Source: Caldilineales bacterium (GTDB taxonomy: Bacteria; Chloroflexota; Anaerolineae; J102). Taken from it: 44,895 nucleotides of DNA. Positions 15,494 through 24,302 of the stretch are shown one piece after another (positions within the stretch are counted from its first letter, which is position 1; every line of letters starts with the position of its first letter). The stretch lies in NCBI GenBank assembly GCA_019695115.1, contig JAIBAP010000050.1:1-44895 (forward strand). Reading direction: 5' to 3'. The position numbers and the translations under genes were made by a program. Below the pieces are notes generated by a model that was given only the letters and a program-made list of their open reading frames with translations, searched no databases and was not told the DNA's origin.

Positions 15494-15829
15494 ATGATCC
15501 ACAAAGCCTTCAAAGACATCGACGGACGCGCCATCGTGCAGGTGACATTCTCGCTGCCGGCGGCGCTGCAGGCGGACCGCATCTACCTGGTGGGCGATTT
15601 CAACGGCTGGGACCAGACATCGCACCCGTTTCGCCGCGGGGGCGATGGCGCCTGGTTTTTCGTCCTCGACCTGGAGCCAGGGCGGTCGTACGAGTTCCGC
15701 TACTGGCTCGACGGCTATTGGCTGAACGATAGCGACGCCGATGCGCACTTGAGCAACAAGTTCGGGACGACGAATTTTGTCGTCGATGCCACCCTGCCTG
15801 GCTCGCCAGCTGCGCGCGAGGGGTTCTAG
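15494..15829 (+). CDS. Stand-alone CBM48/AMPK-beta-like glycogen-binding protein
   Basis: This 111-residue protein is almost entirely one carbohydrate-binding module of the CBM48 (isoamylase N-terminal) type. The core VTFSLPAALQADRIYLVGDFNGWD is followed by WFFVLDLEPGRSYEFRYWLDG, the usual sequence of aromatic and Gly/Asp residues that contact alpha-glucan. No catalytic domain is attached. Such single modules may target partners to glycogen. It ends the glk-SDR-pgi run and overlaps the convergent lipoprotein gene, the two stop codons sharing the tetranucleotide CTAG at 15826-15829. Confidence 0.87.
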   Translation: MIHKAFKDIDGRAIVQVTFSLPAALQADRIYLVGDFNGWDQTSHPFRRGGDGAWFFVLDLEPGRSYEFRYWLDGYWLNDSDADAHLSNKFGTTNFVVDATLPGSPAAREGF

Positions 15830-17112
15830 AACTGATAATCCCAGCCGAAATTGACTTCCTGGGCCGGGTTGTTGCCGTCAACCGTCACGGTTTGGGCGCC
15901 GTCGCTGGCAGGGGGAAAGGTCCAGGCGCCGGGGATGAAGAGCGGCAGATTGAAATCGGCCAGGGGGTCGATCGAGACGCAGTAGACGCCGGCCCGCAGG
16001 CTGGGGAAGATGTAGGCGCCGGCGGCGTCGGCCAGCACCACGGCCAGGCCATCGCTCGGACAAGGCCCGGCCCCCAGTTCCACCTCCATGCCGCCAATGC
16101 GCGGCTCGCCCTCGTCATAGAGACCGTTTGCCCGCAGGCTGCCGTCCGCGGCCACCACACAGCCGGGCGGCGGCGCCGGAGGGGCGGCGGCCCCTTCGCC
16201 GGCAGGGGCGCAGAGGTCGTTCCACACCCAACCTGAGATGCTCGAACCGCCCGCTGCAACCGTGGGCGGCGGCGGTGTGGCGCTGGCCGGGACGACGATC
16301 TTGACCCAAAACGGGCGCTGGCCGATGCCGAACATCCGCCCTGACGCCGACCGGAGTTTCCAGAAGCCCTGGTAGACGCCTTTTTCCCAGGGGGCGGTGA
16401 GGGTGGCGGAGACGTCGATGAAGGCATGGGGCGGCACCTCTCGCGTCAGCGGCGCCACATCCGGGCCAGACATCTGGTCGCCGCTATCGAAGACGAGGGC
16501 ATAGCCGCCGCCCCAGGTGCAGGTGCCGTCGTTGCGCAGGCGCCAGGTCTTGATGAAGGTCTTTCCGGGTGCGATCCTGGCCCCATCTGGCACAGTGACA
16601 TCGCCGACGAAGGCGAGGCGGTCGCTGCACGCCGGCGTCGGCGGGGCAATGGCCGTTGCAGCCGCCGGCGCGGTCGCCGCGATATTGTCTACTGCAAGCT
16701 CGAAGCGCGCCTCGACCCCGTTGGCCGTGACCGTGTAAAGACCTGCCGGCAGGCCGAGCACATCCAGGGCGATGCTCTGCTCGAAGGGCGGCAGTGCTTC
16801 GGTGCAGGCAAGGGTCTCGTCTCGGTGCGTGGTCAGGGTGATGAAAAAGGTGTTCTCCCGGCGTTCGACCGCGGGGGCGTCGAGCACGGTGCAGCCATCG
16901 GGTAGCGCGCCGCTGGCGACGGCCTGCACCTGGACCGGAAACGACTCGAGCAGGTTGATCGTCACCGCCTCGACTTGGGCCAAAACGGGGACGGGCGTGG
17001 GCAGGGAGAGCGCCGAAAGGTCGGGGGTGGCGGTGGCGCCGGCGCAGCCCACCAGCAACAACGCCAGGACGAGCAAGCCGCCGGCCAGGAGTTGGGAGCG
17101 AACTTCGACCAT
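15826..17112 (-). CDS. Lipoprotein with NBR1-type Ig domain
   Basis: The 428-residue secreted lipoprotein has lipobox LLVGC (C23). After a Thr/Pro-rich stretch and an unrecognised N-terminal region, residues about 175-275 form an Ig-like domain of the NBR1 'next to BRCA1' type (KTFIKTWRLRNDGTCTWGGGY, then PHAFIDVSATLTAP and GVYQGFWKL). Residues about 300-428 look like an SdrD/CNA-B-type beta-sandwich (ISGWVWNDLC, NGLYDEGEPRIGGMEVEL, AGVYCVSIDP). A cell-surface binding or structural role is likely. The start is ATG 17112 because GTAGGAGAGG lies just upstream at good spacing; the longer frame to 17184 lacks this. Chloroflexota carry many such proteins. Confidence 0.85.
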   Translation of the reverse strand: MVEVRSQLLAGGLLVLALLLVGCAGATATPDLSALSLPTPVPVLAQVEAVTINLLESFPVQVQAVASGALPDGCTVLDAPAVERRENTFFITLTTHRDETLACTEALPPFEQSIALDVLGLPAGLYTVTANGVEARFELAVDNIAATAPAAATAIAPPTPACSDRLAFVGDVTVPDGARIAPGKTFIKTWRLRNDGTCTWGGGYALVFDSGDQMSGPDVAPLTREVPPHAFIDVSATLTAPWEKGVYQGFWKLRSASGRMFGIGQRPFWVKIVVPASATPPPPTVAAGGSSISGWVWNDLCAPAGEGAAAPPAPPPGCVVAADGSLRANGLYDEGEPRIGGMEVELGAGPCPSDGLAVVLADAAGAYIFPSLRAGVYCVSIDPLADFNLPLFIPGAWTFPPASDGAQTVTVDGNNPAQEVNFGWDYQF

Positions 17113-17198
17113 GATACCTCTCCTACGTGCAAATAAATAGGCGACCGTTGCCTCCGAAACCAGTCCTGCCCGAACCATCCTCATGGCGATTCCCCCGC

Positions 17199-18086
17199 TC
17201 AGGCAAAGCCGGCCCGGTTCATCGCCGCCCGCCAGATGCCCGTCGCCGTCTCGGCCTCGGCGGGTGAAAGCGGGGCCAGCGGCAGCCGCGGATCGCCGCC
17301 CACGAAACCGCGGCGGTCGAGCACGGCCTTGATGCCGGGGATGCCGAAACGCTTCATCTGGGCGCCGAACTGGGTGATGATGGCCTGCAGTTCGGCGGCG
17401 CGGCTCAGGTCGCCCTCATGCACGGCCCGGTAGACGCCAACGAACAGTTCGGGGATGATGTTGCCCAGGGCGGCGATATTGCCCTGGCAGCCCATGGCCA
17501 GGGCGGGAAAGGCCAGGTTGGGGCTGCCGGTGAAGATAGCAAAATCGGGCAGCCCTGCCCCGGCCATCGTGATCACCCGGCTGAGGTCGCCCGACGAATC
17601 CTTGATCCCGCGGATGTTGGGGTGCTTACCCAGGTCGAGGATGGCTTCGAGCGGCAGGTCGTAGGCCGTGTAGGCGGCGACGGTGTACAGCAGCACGGGC
17701 ATGGGGCTGCGCTCGGCCAGGAAATCGTAATGGCGGCGCTGGGCGGCGGCGTCGCCGCGGGTGTAGTAGACGGGCGTGACCACCAGGGCGGCGTCGGCGC
17801 CATCTTCGGCCGCTTCTTGCAGATAGCGCAGGGCCGTGGTCGTGCTCTCGGCCCCGCAGCCCACCAGCAACAGCCGGTCGGTGGGGGTGGCGCGACGGGC
17901 GGCGCGGAGGACGGCGCGGCGCTCGTCGTCTTCGACATAAACATACTCGCCGGTGCTGCCGAAGACAAGGGCGCCGTGAGCGCCGATCTCGAGCCAGCGG
18001 ACGATGTTATCGTGCATGGCCGCGGCGTCGGCGCGTTGATTGACAAAGGGGGTGATGCAGGCGGGGAGGAAGCCGGAGAGGTTCAT
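17199..18086 (-). CDS. DapA/N-acetylneuraminate lyase family aldolase
   Basis: The 295-residue protein is a TIM-barrel class I aldolase of the dihydrodipicolinate synthase superfamily. It has GSTGEYVYV (pyruvate-binding loop), a Tyr in [12 protein letters not shown] (about residue 134) and the Schiff-base lysine K162 in [10 protein letters not shown]. The motif after Tyr lacks the typical NVPxRT of true DapA, so it may act on another 2-keto acid such as a sugar-derived one. It lies downstream of an MFS transporter with the heptamer array between them, so co-transcription is possible. The exact substrate cannot be assigned. Confidence 0.85.
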   Translation of the reverse strand: MNLSGFLPACITPFVNQRADAAAMHDNIVRWLEIGAHGALVFGSTGEYVYVEDDERRAVLRAARRATPTDRLLLVGCGAESTTTALRYLQEAAEDGADAALVVTPVYYTRGDAAAQRRHYDFLAERSPMPVLLYTVAAYTAYDLPLEAILDLGKHPNIRGIKDSSGDLSRVITMAGAGLPDFAIFTGSPNLAFPALAMGCQGNIAALGNIIPELFVGVYRAVHEGDLSRAAELQAIITQFGAQMKRFGIPGIKAVLDRRGFVGGDPRLPLAPLSPAEAETATGIWRAAMNRAGFA

Positions 18087-18090
18087 GGAG

Positions 18091-18222
18091 TGGTTAGTGG
18101 GGGTTGGTTATTGGAGATTGGGGATTGGTTATTGGAGATTGGAGATTGGGGATTGGAGATTGGGGATTGGAGATTGGAGATTGGGGATTGGGGATTGGGG
18201 ATTGGAGATTGGAGATTGGGGA
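18091..18222. repeat. Heptamer array GATTGGN, about 17 units
   Basis: The 7-mers GATTGGG, GATTGGA, GATTGGT and TATTGGA follow each other without a phase break for about 125 bases. It is the longest clean array in the window. It fills the whole gap between the MFS gene and the DapA-family gene on the minus strand. All three frames are open through it because seven is not a multiple of three. Confidence 0.95.
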
Positions 18223-18223
18223 A

Positions 18224-19465
18224 TCAGGCGGGGGCGGGTTCGGGGAGGGGGGCGAAGCGGGGTTGCCGGCCCAGGCGCAGATGCAGGGCATAGAACCCCA
18301 GGGAGGCGACCACGCAGAGGAGGCCGCCGATGAACCACAGCAGGTTGGGGTTGTAGTTGTCGAGGATGTAGCCGGCGGCGCCGGGGCCGATGGTGGCGGG
18401 GATGGCCCAGGTGAAGCCAAACAGCGCCATGTAGCGACCGCGCATCTGTTCGGGTGCAAAGTTGGCGGCCAGGGCCTGGCTGGTGGGCATGATGATCATC
18501 TCGCCGAAGGTGATGACGACGATGGCCAGCACGAAAAGCCAGTACCACGATACGAAACCGAACATGCTGAAGCCGATGACATAGAACACCGTGCCAATCG
18601 CCATCATCAAGAACGGCGGCCGGCGTTTGATCAGGCGCGTGACCGTGAACTGCAACAGGATAACGGTGATGGCGCTGGAAGTCAGCAAGAAGCCGTAGCC
18701 CTGCGGCTGGATGCCATGGACATCGCGCAGATACACCGACAACGAGTTATACATCTGCTGATAGACCACACCCATCAAGATGCCGGCGCCGAGAAAAGCG
18801 ACGAAGGCGAGGTCGCGCATGACTACGCCGTAGCCCCGAAACGTCGCCGCCATCGACTCGGGCGGCTGGTTGGGGTGGGCCTCGGGCTTGGTCTCAGGCA
18901 TCAGCAAATAGAACAGCACGGCGACGATGCAACTGATGACGGCGTCGATGACAAACAGGGCCAGGAAGGAGCGACCGGCGACGAAACCGCCGATGGTAGG
19001 GCCGATGATCCAGGCCATATTGCCCACCACCCGCAGGATGCCGAAGCCCTCCTGCCGTTGATTCTCTGGCAGGATGTCAGCGATCATCGCCCCATGCGCC
19101 GGCCCGGCGACATCGGAGAGCAAACCGATGATGATTGCCAACGGAATCAGCATGGCAAAATCGTTCACCAGCCCCAGCGTCAGTGTGCTCAGGGCGCTGA
19201 ACACCAGCCCGAACAGGATCAACTTGCGCCGGCCCAGGCGGTCGGTGAGCGCCCCCCCGATGATGCCGCCGATCAGCCCGAAGATCGAGAACAGGCCGAG
19301 AATGATGCCGGCCTCGGTCATCCCCACCCCGAACTTTTCGGTGATGTAGAGGGCAAAGAACGGGAACAACAAGGTGCCGCCGACGCGGTCGATGAACGAC
19401 ACGCCAACGACGGTCCAGAATTTGCGGGGGAATTCGTGATAGATGGCGCGAATGCGATTGAACAT
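18224..19465 (-). CDS. MFS transporter
   Basis: The protein of 413 residues (416 from the upstream ATG at 19474) has about twelve hydrophobic helices. It carries the MFS loop 2-3 motif [17 protein letters not shown] at about residue 57 and a mid-protein polar loop ([14 protein letters not shown]) before helix 7. It would be a secondary transporter; the substrate is not predictable. A minus-strand TAGAAT lies 7 bases before ATG 19465 and overlaps ATG 19474, so I prefer 19465 as the start of a leaderless message. The gene is divergent from the GT39-like gene. Confidence 0.88.
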   Translation of the reverse strand: MFNRIRAIYHEFPRKFWTVVGVSFIDRVGGTLLFPFFALYITEKFGVGMTEAGIILGLFSIFGLIGGIIGGALTDRLGRRKLILFGLVFSALSTLTLGLVNDFAMLIPLAIIIGLLSDVAGPAHGAMIADILPENQRQEGFGILRVVGNMAWIIGPTIGGFVAGRSFLALFVIDAVISCIVAVLFYLLMPETKPEAHPNQPPESMAATFRGYGVVMRDLAFVAFLGAGILMGVVYQQMYNSLSVYLRDVHGIQPQGYGFLLTSSAITVILLQFTVTRLIKRRPPFLMMAIGTVFYVIGFSMFGFVSWYWLFVLAIVVITFGEMIIMPTSQALAANFAPEQMRGRYMALFGFTWAIPATIGPGAAGYILDNYNPNLLWFIGGLLCVVASLGFYALHLRLGRQPRFAPLPEPAPA

Positions 19466-19472
19466 AGCGCCC

Positions 19473-19478
19473 ATTCTA
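19473..19478 (-). promoter_or_regulatory. -10 box of MFS gene, leaderless type
   Basis: TAGAAT on the minus strand, followed by GGGCGCT and ATG. There is no Shine-Dalgarno in the seven-base gap and no clear -35. The spacing equals that at the PP2C gene. Confidence 0.5.
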
Positions 19479-19529
19479 TCGCGCCACAGCCAGGAATGCG
19501 AGTTTGGCGATTTACGCCCACCGATTTAC

Positions 19530-19670
19530 CATCCCCCCCGCATCCCACCCTCCCACCCTCCCTCTCCCCCTGCCTGCGTCCCCCCTCCCTCCCTCCCTGC
19601 GTCCCTGCGTCCCCCCTCCCTCCCCATCCGCCCATCCCAGCAATCAGCCCACCTCCCTCCCTCCCTCCCC
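19530..19670. repeat. Polypyrimidine repeat tract CCCTCC/GCGTCC
   Basis: About 140 bases of almost pure C/T on the plus strand (CCCTCCCTCCCTGCGTCC and similar) lie just before the GTG start at 19671. Partial 4- and 7-base periodicity is visible. A mirror polypurine tract lies at 44417-44485. Such tracts can form triplex or G-quadruplex structures on the purine strand. Confidence 0.85.
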
Positions 19671-21308
19671 GTGTCTCCCACATCCACCCGCCTCGCCTTC
19701 CTCGTCCCCCTCGTCCTCTTTCTCGCCCTGGCGCTCTACCAAATCGAGCTGCCCGGCCCGAACTATGACGAAGCCGTGGAAGCCAAACCCGCGGTCCAAC
19801 TCCTGCGCGGGCAGCCGGTCGAGGCCCACCGCGACGCCGTCATCAGCCTTTTCGGCCAGCGCCTGCCGTTGATGATCGTCGATTACGTCGGCGCCCTCAA
19901 TGTCTATGCCTTGCTGGCCTATTTCAAGCTCGGGGGGATCGGCGTCGCCTCGATGCGGTTGTGGTCGATCACCGTCGGGGTCCTCATCCTCTGGCTCAGC
20001 TACCGGGTGGGGATGCGGGCGGGCGGGCGTCGCGCCGGGCTGCTGGCGGCCCTCATCCTGGCCGTCCAGCCCTCGTTCGTCTTCTTTGCCCGGCAAGGCA
20101 TCTACGTCACCAACACCACCATCGCCCTCAGCCTGGGCATCCTGCTGGCGCTGGCGCAACTGGCGCTGACAGGAAGATGGCGCTGGTGGTTCCTGGCCGC
20201 CTTCCTGGCCGGGCTGGGCCTGTGGGCCAAATTCATCATGCTCTGGCCGCTCGTCGCCACCGCCGCCTTGGCGCCCGTCGCCTGGTGGGGTCGAACAGGG
20301 CTGGGCATACAATCGGCGGTGGGATTCGGGCCGCGCGCCCTTCTGCGCCCGCGCCCCCTGCTCGGCGCCCTGGCCGCCTTCCTACTCGGCCTGGCCCCGC
20401 TCATCGTCTTCAACCTCAAAACCGGCGCCACCATCCGCACCTTCACCGGCGCCTTCGGCCAATCCTACTACGGCCTCTCCAACAAAAACTACCTCGACAA
20501 TCTGCTCAGGCGTTGGCAACAGCTGGGCGATTTCCTGGCCGGAGATCATTTCTGGTATCTGGGCGGCAACTTCGCCGACGCCCTCGCCCGGCCGTTTTGG
20601 CTGGCGGGGCTGCTCCTCCTGCTCCTGGGGCTGGTCTGGACCTGGCGCACCCCAGCCAGACGAAGCCTGATCCTGCGCGGCCTCTGCATCTACGCCTTCA
20701 CCCTCCTCCTGCTGCTGCAAAGCCCTCTCACCCCCACCGCCCTCTGGTACACCCACCTGGCCATCTTCTCACCCTACCTGGCTTTGGGGATCGCCCTGGC
20801 CGCCGAATCAGTGCTCGTTCGTCTGCGCGGCGCCTGGTCTACCGCCGCCCTGATCTTCGCCGCCCTCATCCTCTTTAGCAGCCTGCGCGCCGACCTCGGC
20901 TACCATCGCGCCCTGGCGGCCAGCGGCGGCTATGCCGACCACTCCGACGCCTCCTATCGCCTGGCCGCCTACCTGAGCGAGCACGGCATCGGCCAGCCCT
21001 ACGCCCTGGACTGGGGCTTCGATGCGCCGCTGATCCTGGTCTCGCGCGGCCAGGTGAACCCGATCGAGATCTTCGGCTACGAGCGGGTGGACGCCCCGCC
21101 CGACGGCTTCGCCGACCTCCTGCGGCCGCTGCTGGCGCCGGGCGCCGTCTTCCTCGTCCATGCGCCCGACCGCACCAACTTCCCCGGCCGCCGCGAAGCC
21201 CTGCTGCAAATGGCAGGCGAGATGGGAATGCACCCCGAAACCCTGGCCGTCATCAGGGAGAGATCGGGCGCGCCCCACACCGAGGTCTGGCGGCTGGTTA
21301 CAGATTGA
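19671..21308 (+). CDS. GT39/PMT-like membrane glycosyltransferase
   Basis: The 545-residue protein has about ten membrane helices. Its first loop contains [14 protein letters not shown], holding the Asp-Glu pair of the PMT/ArnT (GT-C) fold that binds a polyprenyl-phosphate sugar donor. It would transfer a sugar from a lipid carrier to protein or lipid on the outer face of the membrane. The C-terminal 120 residues form a soluble domain. GTG 19671 was chosen because it begins directly before the first helix ([19 protein letters not shown]); the frame is open further upstream only because of the polypyrimidine tract. It converges with coaX with a gap of 4 bases. Confidence 0.85.
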   Translation: MSPTSTRLAFLVPLVLFLALALYQIELPGPNYDEAVEAKPAVQLLRGQPVEAHRDAVISLFGQRLPLMIVDYVGALNVYALLAYFKLGGIGVASMRLWSITVGVLILWLSYRVGMRAGGRRAGLLAALILAVQPSFVFFARQGIYVTNTTIALSLGILLALAQLALTGRWRWWFLAAFLAGLGLWAKFIMLWPLVATAALAPVAWWGRTGLGIQSAVGFGPRALLRPRPLLGALAAFLLGLAPLIVFNLKTGATIRTFTGAFGQSYYGLSNKNYLDNLLRRWQQLGDFLAGDHFWYLGGNFADALARPFWLAGLLLLLLGLVWTWRTPARRSLILRGLCIYAFTLLLLLQSPLTPTALWYTHLAIFSPYLALGIALAAESVLVRLRGAWSTAALIFAALILFSSLRADLGYHRALAASGGYADHSDASYRLAAYLSEHGIGQPYALDWGFDAPLILVSRGQVNPIEIFGYERVDAPPDGFADLLRPLLAPGAVFLVHAPDRTNFPGRREALLQMAGEMGMHPETLAVIRERSGAPHTEVWRLVTD

Positions 21309-21312
21309 AGCC

Positions 21313-22077
21313 TTAGCGGTTCATCTCCCAGATCAACCGCAACCCCTCCAGCGTCAGCCACGGCTCCACCCGCTCGATGACGTTCGTCTCGGCGGCAATC
21401 AGCCCGGCCTGCTGGCCGGTGGCGATGACGTGCATTCCCGCGCCCAACACGGCCCGAAACCGCCCCACCAGCCCCTCCACCAGTCCCACATAGCCGAAGA
21501 CCAGCCCCGCCTGCATACTCTCGACCGTGTTGCGGCCGATGACCTGCCCCGGCCGGGCCAAAGCCACCTCGGGCAGTTGCGCCGCTCCGGCGCTCAGGGC
21601 TGCGGCCGACATCGCCAGCCCCGGCGCGATGGCATGGCCCAGGTAGTCGCCGTTGGCGGCCACGGCATCGAAGGTGGTGGTGGTGCCGAAATCGACCACA
21701 CAGACGGGGCCATCGCCGAGGGACTTGGCCGCCACCGCATTCGCCACCCGGTCGGCGCCCAGTTGGCGCGGGGTCTCAGTGCGAATGCGCAGACCGGTCT
21801 TCACGCCCGCGCCCACCACCAGCGGCTCGACCCCGCACAGTTGCTGGCTCAGCGCCTGCCAGAGGGGGGTCAGCCCCGGCACGACGCTGGCGAGGATGAC
21901 GCCAGCCAGCGCGGACGAACGCAGCCCCTGCCTGGCCAGCAGGGCTTCGACCTGCAACCCATATTCATCGAGCGTGCGCGTCGTCGCCGTCGTCAGCCGC
22001 CAGGTGGCGCTCAGCCGGCGGTCGTCGAACAGGCCCAGGGTGGTGTCGGTGTTGGCGATGTCGAGACAGAGAAGCAT
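21313..22077 (-). CDS. coaX: Type III pantothenate kinase
   Basis: The 254-residue protein has the type III PanK signature: MLLCLDIANTDTTLGLF (nucleotide-binding Asp and Asn-Thr), LGADRVANAVAAKSL, and VVDFGTTTTFDAV with the catalytic Asp. It performs the first step of coenzyme A synthesis and, unlike type I enzymes, is not inhibited by CoA. The ATG at 22077 is the family-consistent start; the upstream frame to 22128 is encoded by the GGGTTCC heptamers. No other CoA gene is adjacent. An rpsU gene lies upstream on the same strand but is separated by a terminator. Confidence 0.94.
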   Translation of the reverse strand: MLLCLDIANTDTTLGLFDDRRLSATWRLTTATTRTLDEYGLQVEALLARQGLRSSALAGVILASVVPGLTPLWQALSQQLCGVEPLVVGAGVKTGLRIRTETPRQLGADRVANAVAAKSLGDGPVCVVDFGTTTTFDAVAANGDYLGHAIAPGLAMSAAALSAGAAQLPEVALARPGQVIGRNTVESMQAGLVFGYVGLVEGLVGRFRAVLGAGMHVIATGQQAGLIAAETNVIERVEPWLTLEGLRLIWEMNR

Positions 22078-22078
22078 G

Positions 22079-22160
22079 GGGGTTCCGGGTTCCGGGTTCC
22101 GTGGAGTCCTTCGGCATTTTTCGTACAAACGACTCGTAGTAACGACTTCAGTCGTTTATC
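22079..22160. repeat. GGGTTCC heptamers and REP-like palindrome
   Basis: Bases 22079-22101 hold three GGGTTCC units, as at 2042-2062. At 22137-22156 is GTAGTAACGACTTCAGTCGT, whose ACGACT and AGTCGT arms pair; it is a near copy of 4348-4367. The remaining bases to 22270 hold no gene that I can support. Confidence 0.8.
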
Positions 22161-22270
22161 TTCGCGAAGCGCCGGGGCTGGCGGCAAAGACGCGCAATCC
22201 GTCTTTACCGGCCCGAATGCTATCACGACGCCCAGCAAAGGCGAAAGTGTGGCCTCGGCGCCCATAGGCA

Positions 22271-22302
22271 AAACAAAAGCCCGGTTGGTGAACCGGGCTT
22301 TT
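22271..22302 (-). terminator. Intrinsic terminator of rpsU
   Basis: On the minus strand AAAAGCCCGGTT, loop CACC, AACCGGGCTTTT, then GTTTTG. A 12-bp stem with a T-rich tail lies 36 bases after the rpsU stop codon. Confidence 0.92.
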
Positions 22303-22337
22303 GGGGACGAAAGCAAAGGTGAGTGGCGGCGCAGCGA

Positions 22338-22544
22338 CTACATGGCGTTGCGACGTTCGCGACGGCGGGCGGCCTGGCGGGCCTTGCGGATCGCCTTCTG
22401 CTTCTCCAGGCGGCGCACCTCGCTGGGCGGGGTGAACCAGCGCTTGCGACGAACCTCCGGCAGGATGCGCGTCTTCATCACTTCCTTGCGGAAGCGTCGG
22501 AGCAGCGATTCCTGCGATTCGCCGGGATTGAGCTTGACGGTCAT
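22338..22544 (-). CDS. rpsU: 30S ribosomal protein S21
   Basis: The 68-residue, very basic protein begins MTVKLNPGESQESLLRRFRKEV and ends in an Arg-rich tail (RKARQAARRRERRNAM), the standard S21 pattern. S21 helps initiation-site recognition on the small subunit. It has its own promoter (TTGACA-18-TATCAT, 22602-22631) and a clear terminator, so it is a monocistronic unit. GGTGGTGAG upstream of the ATG serves as the ribosome-binding site. Confidence 0.96.
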   Translation of the reverse strand: MTVKLNPGESQESLLRRFRKEVMKTRILPEVRRKRWFTPPSEVRRLEKQKAIRKARQAARRRERRNAM

Positions 22545-22601
22545 GCGAACTCACCACCTTTTGGGCAAAAAGTTGCCAGGGGTTGCCCTGGCACGACCGG
22601 G

Positions 22602-22631
22602 ATGATAAAGCATGGGGGGGGCGGCTGTCAA
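22602..22631 (-). promoter_or_regulatory. Promoter of rpsU
   Basis: Minus-strand TTGACA (22631-22626), an 18-base spacer containing a run of C, and TATCAT (22607-22602) lie 58 bases before the rpsU ATG. Confidence 0.75.
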
Positions 22632-22675
22632 TTTGGCGAGGCGACGGAGTTGCCAATCCGCAGGCCGCAGGGTAG

Positions 22676-22985
22676 AGTTGGCAGGTGGCAGAGCTTGTCC
22701 TGAGTGAAACGAAGGATCGCAGGTGGCAGGTGGCAGGTCGCAAGTCGCAGGTGGCAAGTCGCAGGTGGCAGGTCGCAGGTGGCAGGTCGCAAGTCGCAAG
22801 TCGCAGGTGGCAGGCGCTCACGCCTCACGCCTCACGCTTCACGCCTCACGCTTCACGCTTCACGCCTCACGCTTCACGCCTCACGCCTCACGCTTCACGC
22901 CTCACGCCTCACGCTTCACGCTTCACACCTCACGCTTCACGCCTCACGTTTCACGCCTCACGGCACCCGGAACACGGAACACACA
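22676..22985. repeat. Compound heptamer arrays (GCARRTS, then TCACGCY)
   Basis: The first part (22676-22815) repeats the GCAGGTG/GCAAGTC array and the embedded GAGCTTGTCC...GAAACGAAG unit found at 5105-5317. The second part (22815-22955) is about 20 uninterrupted 7-mers TCACGCC or TCACGCT, ending in TCACACC and TCACGTT variants. It finishes with GGAACAC units just before the amidase ATG. No promoter or gene is supported inside. Confidence 0.95.
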
Positions 22986-24287
22986 ATGTCCCCCCATCCC
23001 CATCCCCTCGCTGCCACCGTCGCCGGCCTTCGCAGCAACGAAATCGACCTTCTGAGCTATCTCGACCGCCTGTGCGACCGTATCGACGCCGTCGAACCGC
23101 ACATCCAGGCCCTGCTGCCCGAGCCAGACCGCCGCGCCCGGCTCCTGGCCGAGGCCCAGGCCCTGCTCGAACGCTACCCCGACCCTGTAAGCCGCCCGCC
23201 TTTGTTTGGCGCGCCTGTCGGCGTCAAGGACATCATCCCCGCCGATGGCTTCGTCACCCGCGGTGGTTCGCTGCTGCCGCCCGAAGTCCTGGCCCGGCCC
23301 GAAGCCGCCTGTGTGACCCTGCTCAAGGCTGCCGGCGCCCTCATCCTGGGCAAGACGGTGACGACCGAATTCGCCTTCTTCGAGCCTGGCCCCACGCGCA
23401 ACCCTCACGATCTGGGGCACACGCCGGGCGGGTCGAGCAGCGGCTCGGCGGCGGCGGTGGCGGCCGGGCTGGCGCCGCTGAGTCTGGGCACGCAGACCAT
23501 CGGCTCCGTCATCCGGCCGGCGGCATTCTGCGGCGTCGTCGGCTTCAAGCCCAGCTATGGCCGGCTCCCCGCCGCTGGCATCCTCTTCTTCTCGCGCGCG
23601 GTCGATCATATCGGCCTGTTCACACAAGATGTGGCGGGGGCGGCGCTGGCGGCCTCATGCCTGATCGACGACTGGCGCCCGGTCGGCGGTGCAGCCATCC
23701 CCCGCCTGGGCATCCCCGATGGCCCCTATCTGGCCCAGGCAGAAGCCGAAGCCCTGATTGCGTTCGAATCACAGGTCGCCCGGCTGGAAGCCGCCGGCTT
23801 TGAGATCGTGCGGGCGCCGCTTTTCCCCGACATCGACGCCATCAACCGCCGCCACCGCCGCCTGATCGCCTTCGAGTTCGCCCAGGAGCACGCCCACCTG
23901 TTTGCCCGTTTCGAATCGCTCTACCGGCCCCGCACCGCCGCCCTCATCCGCGAGGGCCAGGCCGTGGCCGCGGGGGAAGCAGATGAGATCCGGGCAGGCC
24001 GCGCCGTCCTCCGAGGCGAGATCGAGCGGGTGATGGCCGAGAGCGGCATCGATCTCTGGCTCAGCCCGGCCGCCACAGGCCCCGCACCTGCCGGGCTTGG
24101 CTCGACCGGCGACCCAATCATGAATCTGCCGTGGACCTACGCCGGGCTGCCCGCCCTGACCCTGCCGGCCGGCTGGGCCGCGAACGGCCTGCCGTTGGGC
24201 TTGCAGCTGGTGGGACGATGGCGGGCGGATGAGTCGTTGCTCAATGGGGCCGCGGCGATGCAGACTTTAGCGGTCGGAGCGCTCTGA
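22986..24287 (+). CDS. Amidase signature family hydrolase
   Basis: The 433-residue protein has the Ser-cisSer-Lys triad of the amidase signature family: K81 in GVKDII, S150 in GHTPGGSSSGSAAA and S174 in TQTIGSVIRP. It hydrolyses an amide bond, but the family includes aryl amidases, allophanate hydrolases and GatA, so the substrate is open. It is not GatA by context, since gatB/gatC are absent. The ATG at 22986 lies after the repeats and gives MSPHPHPLAATVAGL; the open frame upstream is repeat-encoded. The TGA stop lies in the loop of a 15-bp hairpin. Confidence 0.9.
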   Translation: MSPHPHPLAATVAGLRSNEIDLLSYLDRLCDRIDAVEPHIQALLPEPDRRARLLAEAQALLERYPDPVSRPPLFGAPVGVKDIIPADGFVTRGGSLLPPEVLARPEAACVTLLKAAGALILGKTVTTEFAFFEPGPTRNPHDLGHTPGGSSSGSAAAVAAGLAPLSLGTQTIGSVIRPAAFCGVVGFKPSYGRLPAAGILFFSRAVDHIGLFTQDVAGAALAASCLIDDWRPVGGAAIPRLGIPDGPYLAQAEAEALIAFESQVARLEAAGFEIVRAPLFPDIDAINRRHRRLIAFEFAQEHAHLFARFESLYRPRTAALIREGQAVAAGEADEIRAGRAVLRGEIERVMAESGIDLWLSPAATGPAPAGLGSTGDPIMNLPWTYAGLPALTLPAGWAANGLPLGLQLVGRWRADESLLNGAAAMQTLAVGAL

Positions 24288-24301
24288 GCGCTCCGACCGC
24301 T
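24269..24301. terminator. Hairpin covering amidase stop codon
   Basis: AGCGGTCGGAGCGCT (24269-24283) and its exact complement (24287-24301) flank a 3-base loop. The amidase TGA (24285-24287) is partly the loop. It sits between convergent genes and ends 1 base before the DinB-like stop codon; no T-run follows. It may be a bidirectional terminator or a REP-type insertion that supplied the stop codon. Confidence 0.75.
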
Positions 24302-24302
24302 G

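Noticed and set aside
21160-22605. A 481-codon plus-strand open frame across coaX and rpsU
   Set aside because: It is antisense to coaX and rpsU, both with clear family motifs.
22676-22985. CRISPR array
   Set aside because: The repeats are contiguous 7-mers with no unique spacers, and no cas genes are present.
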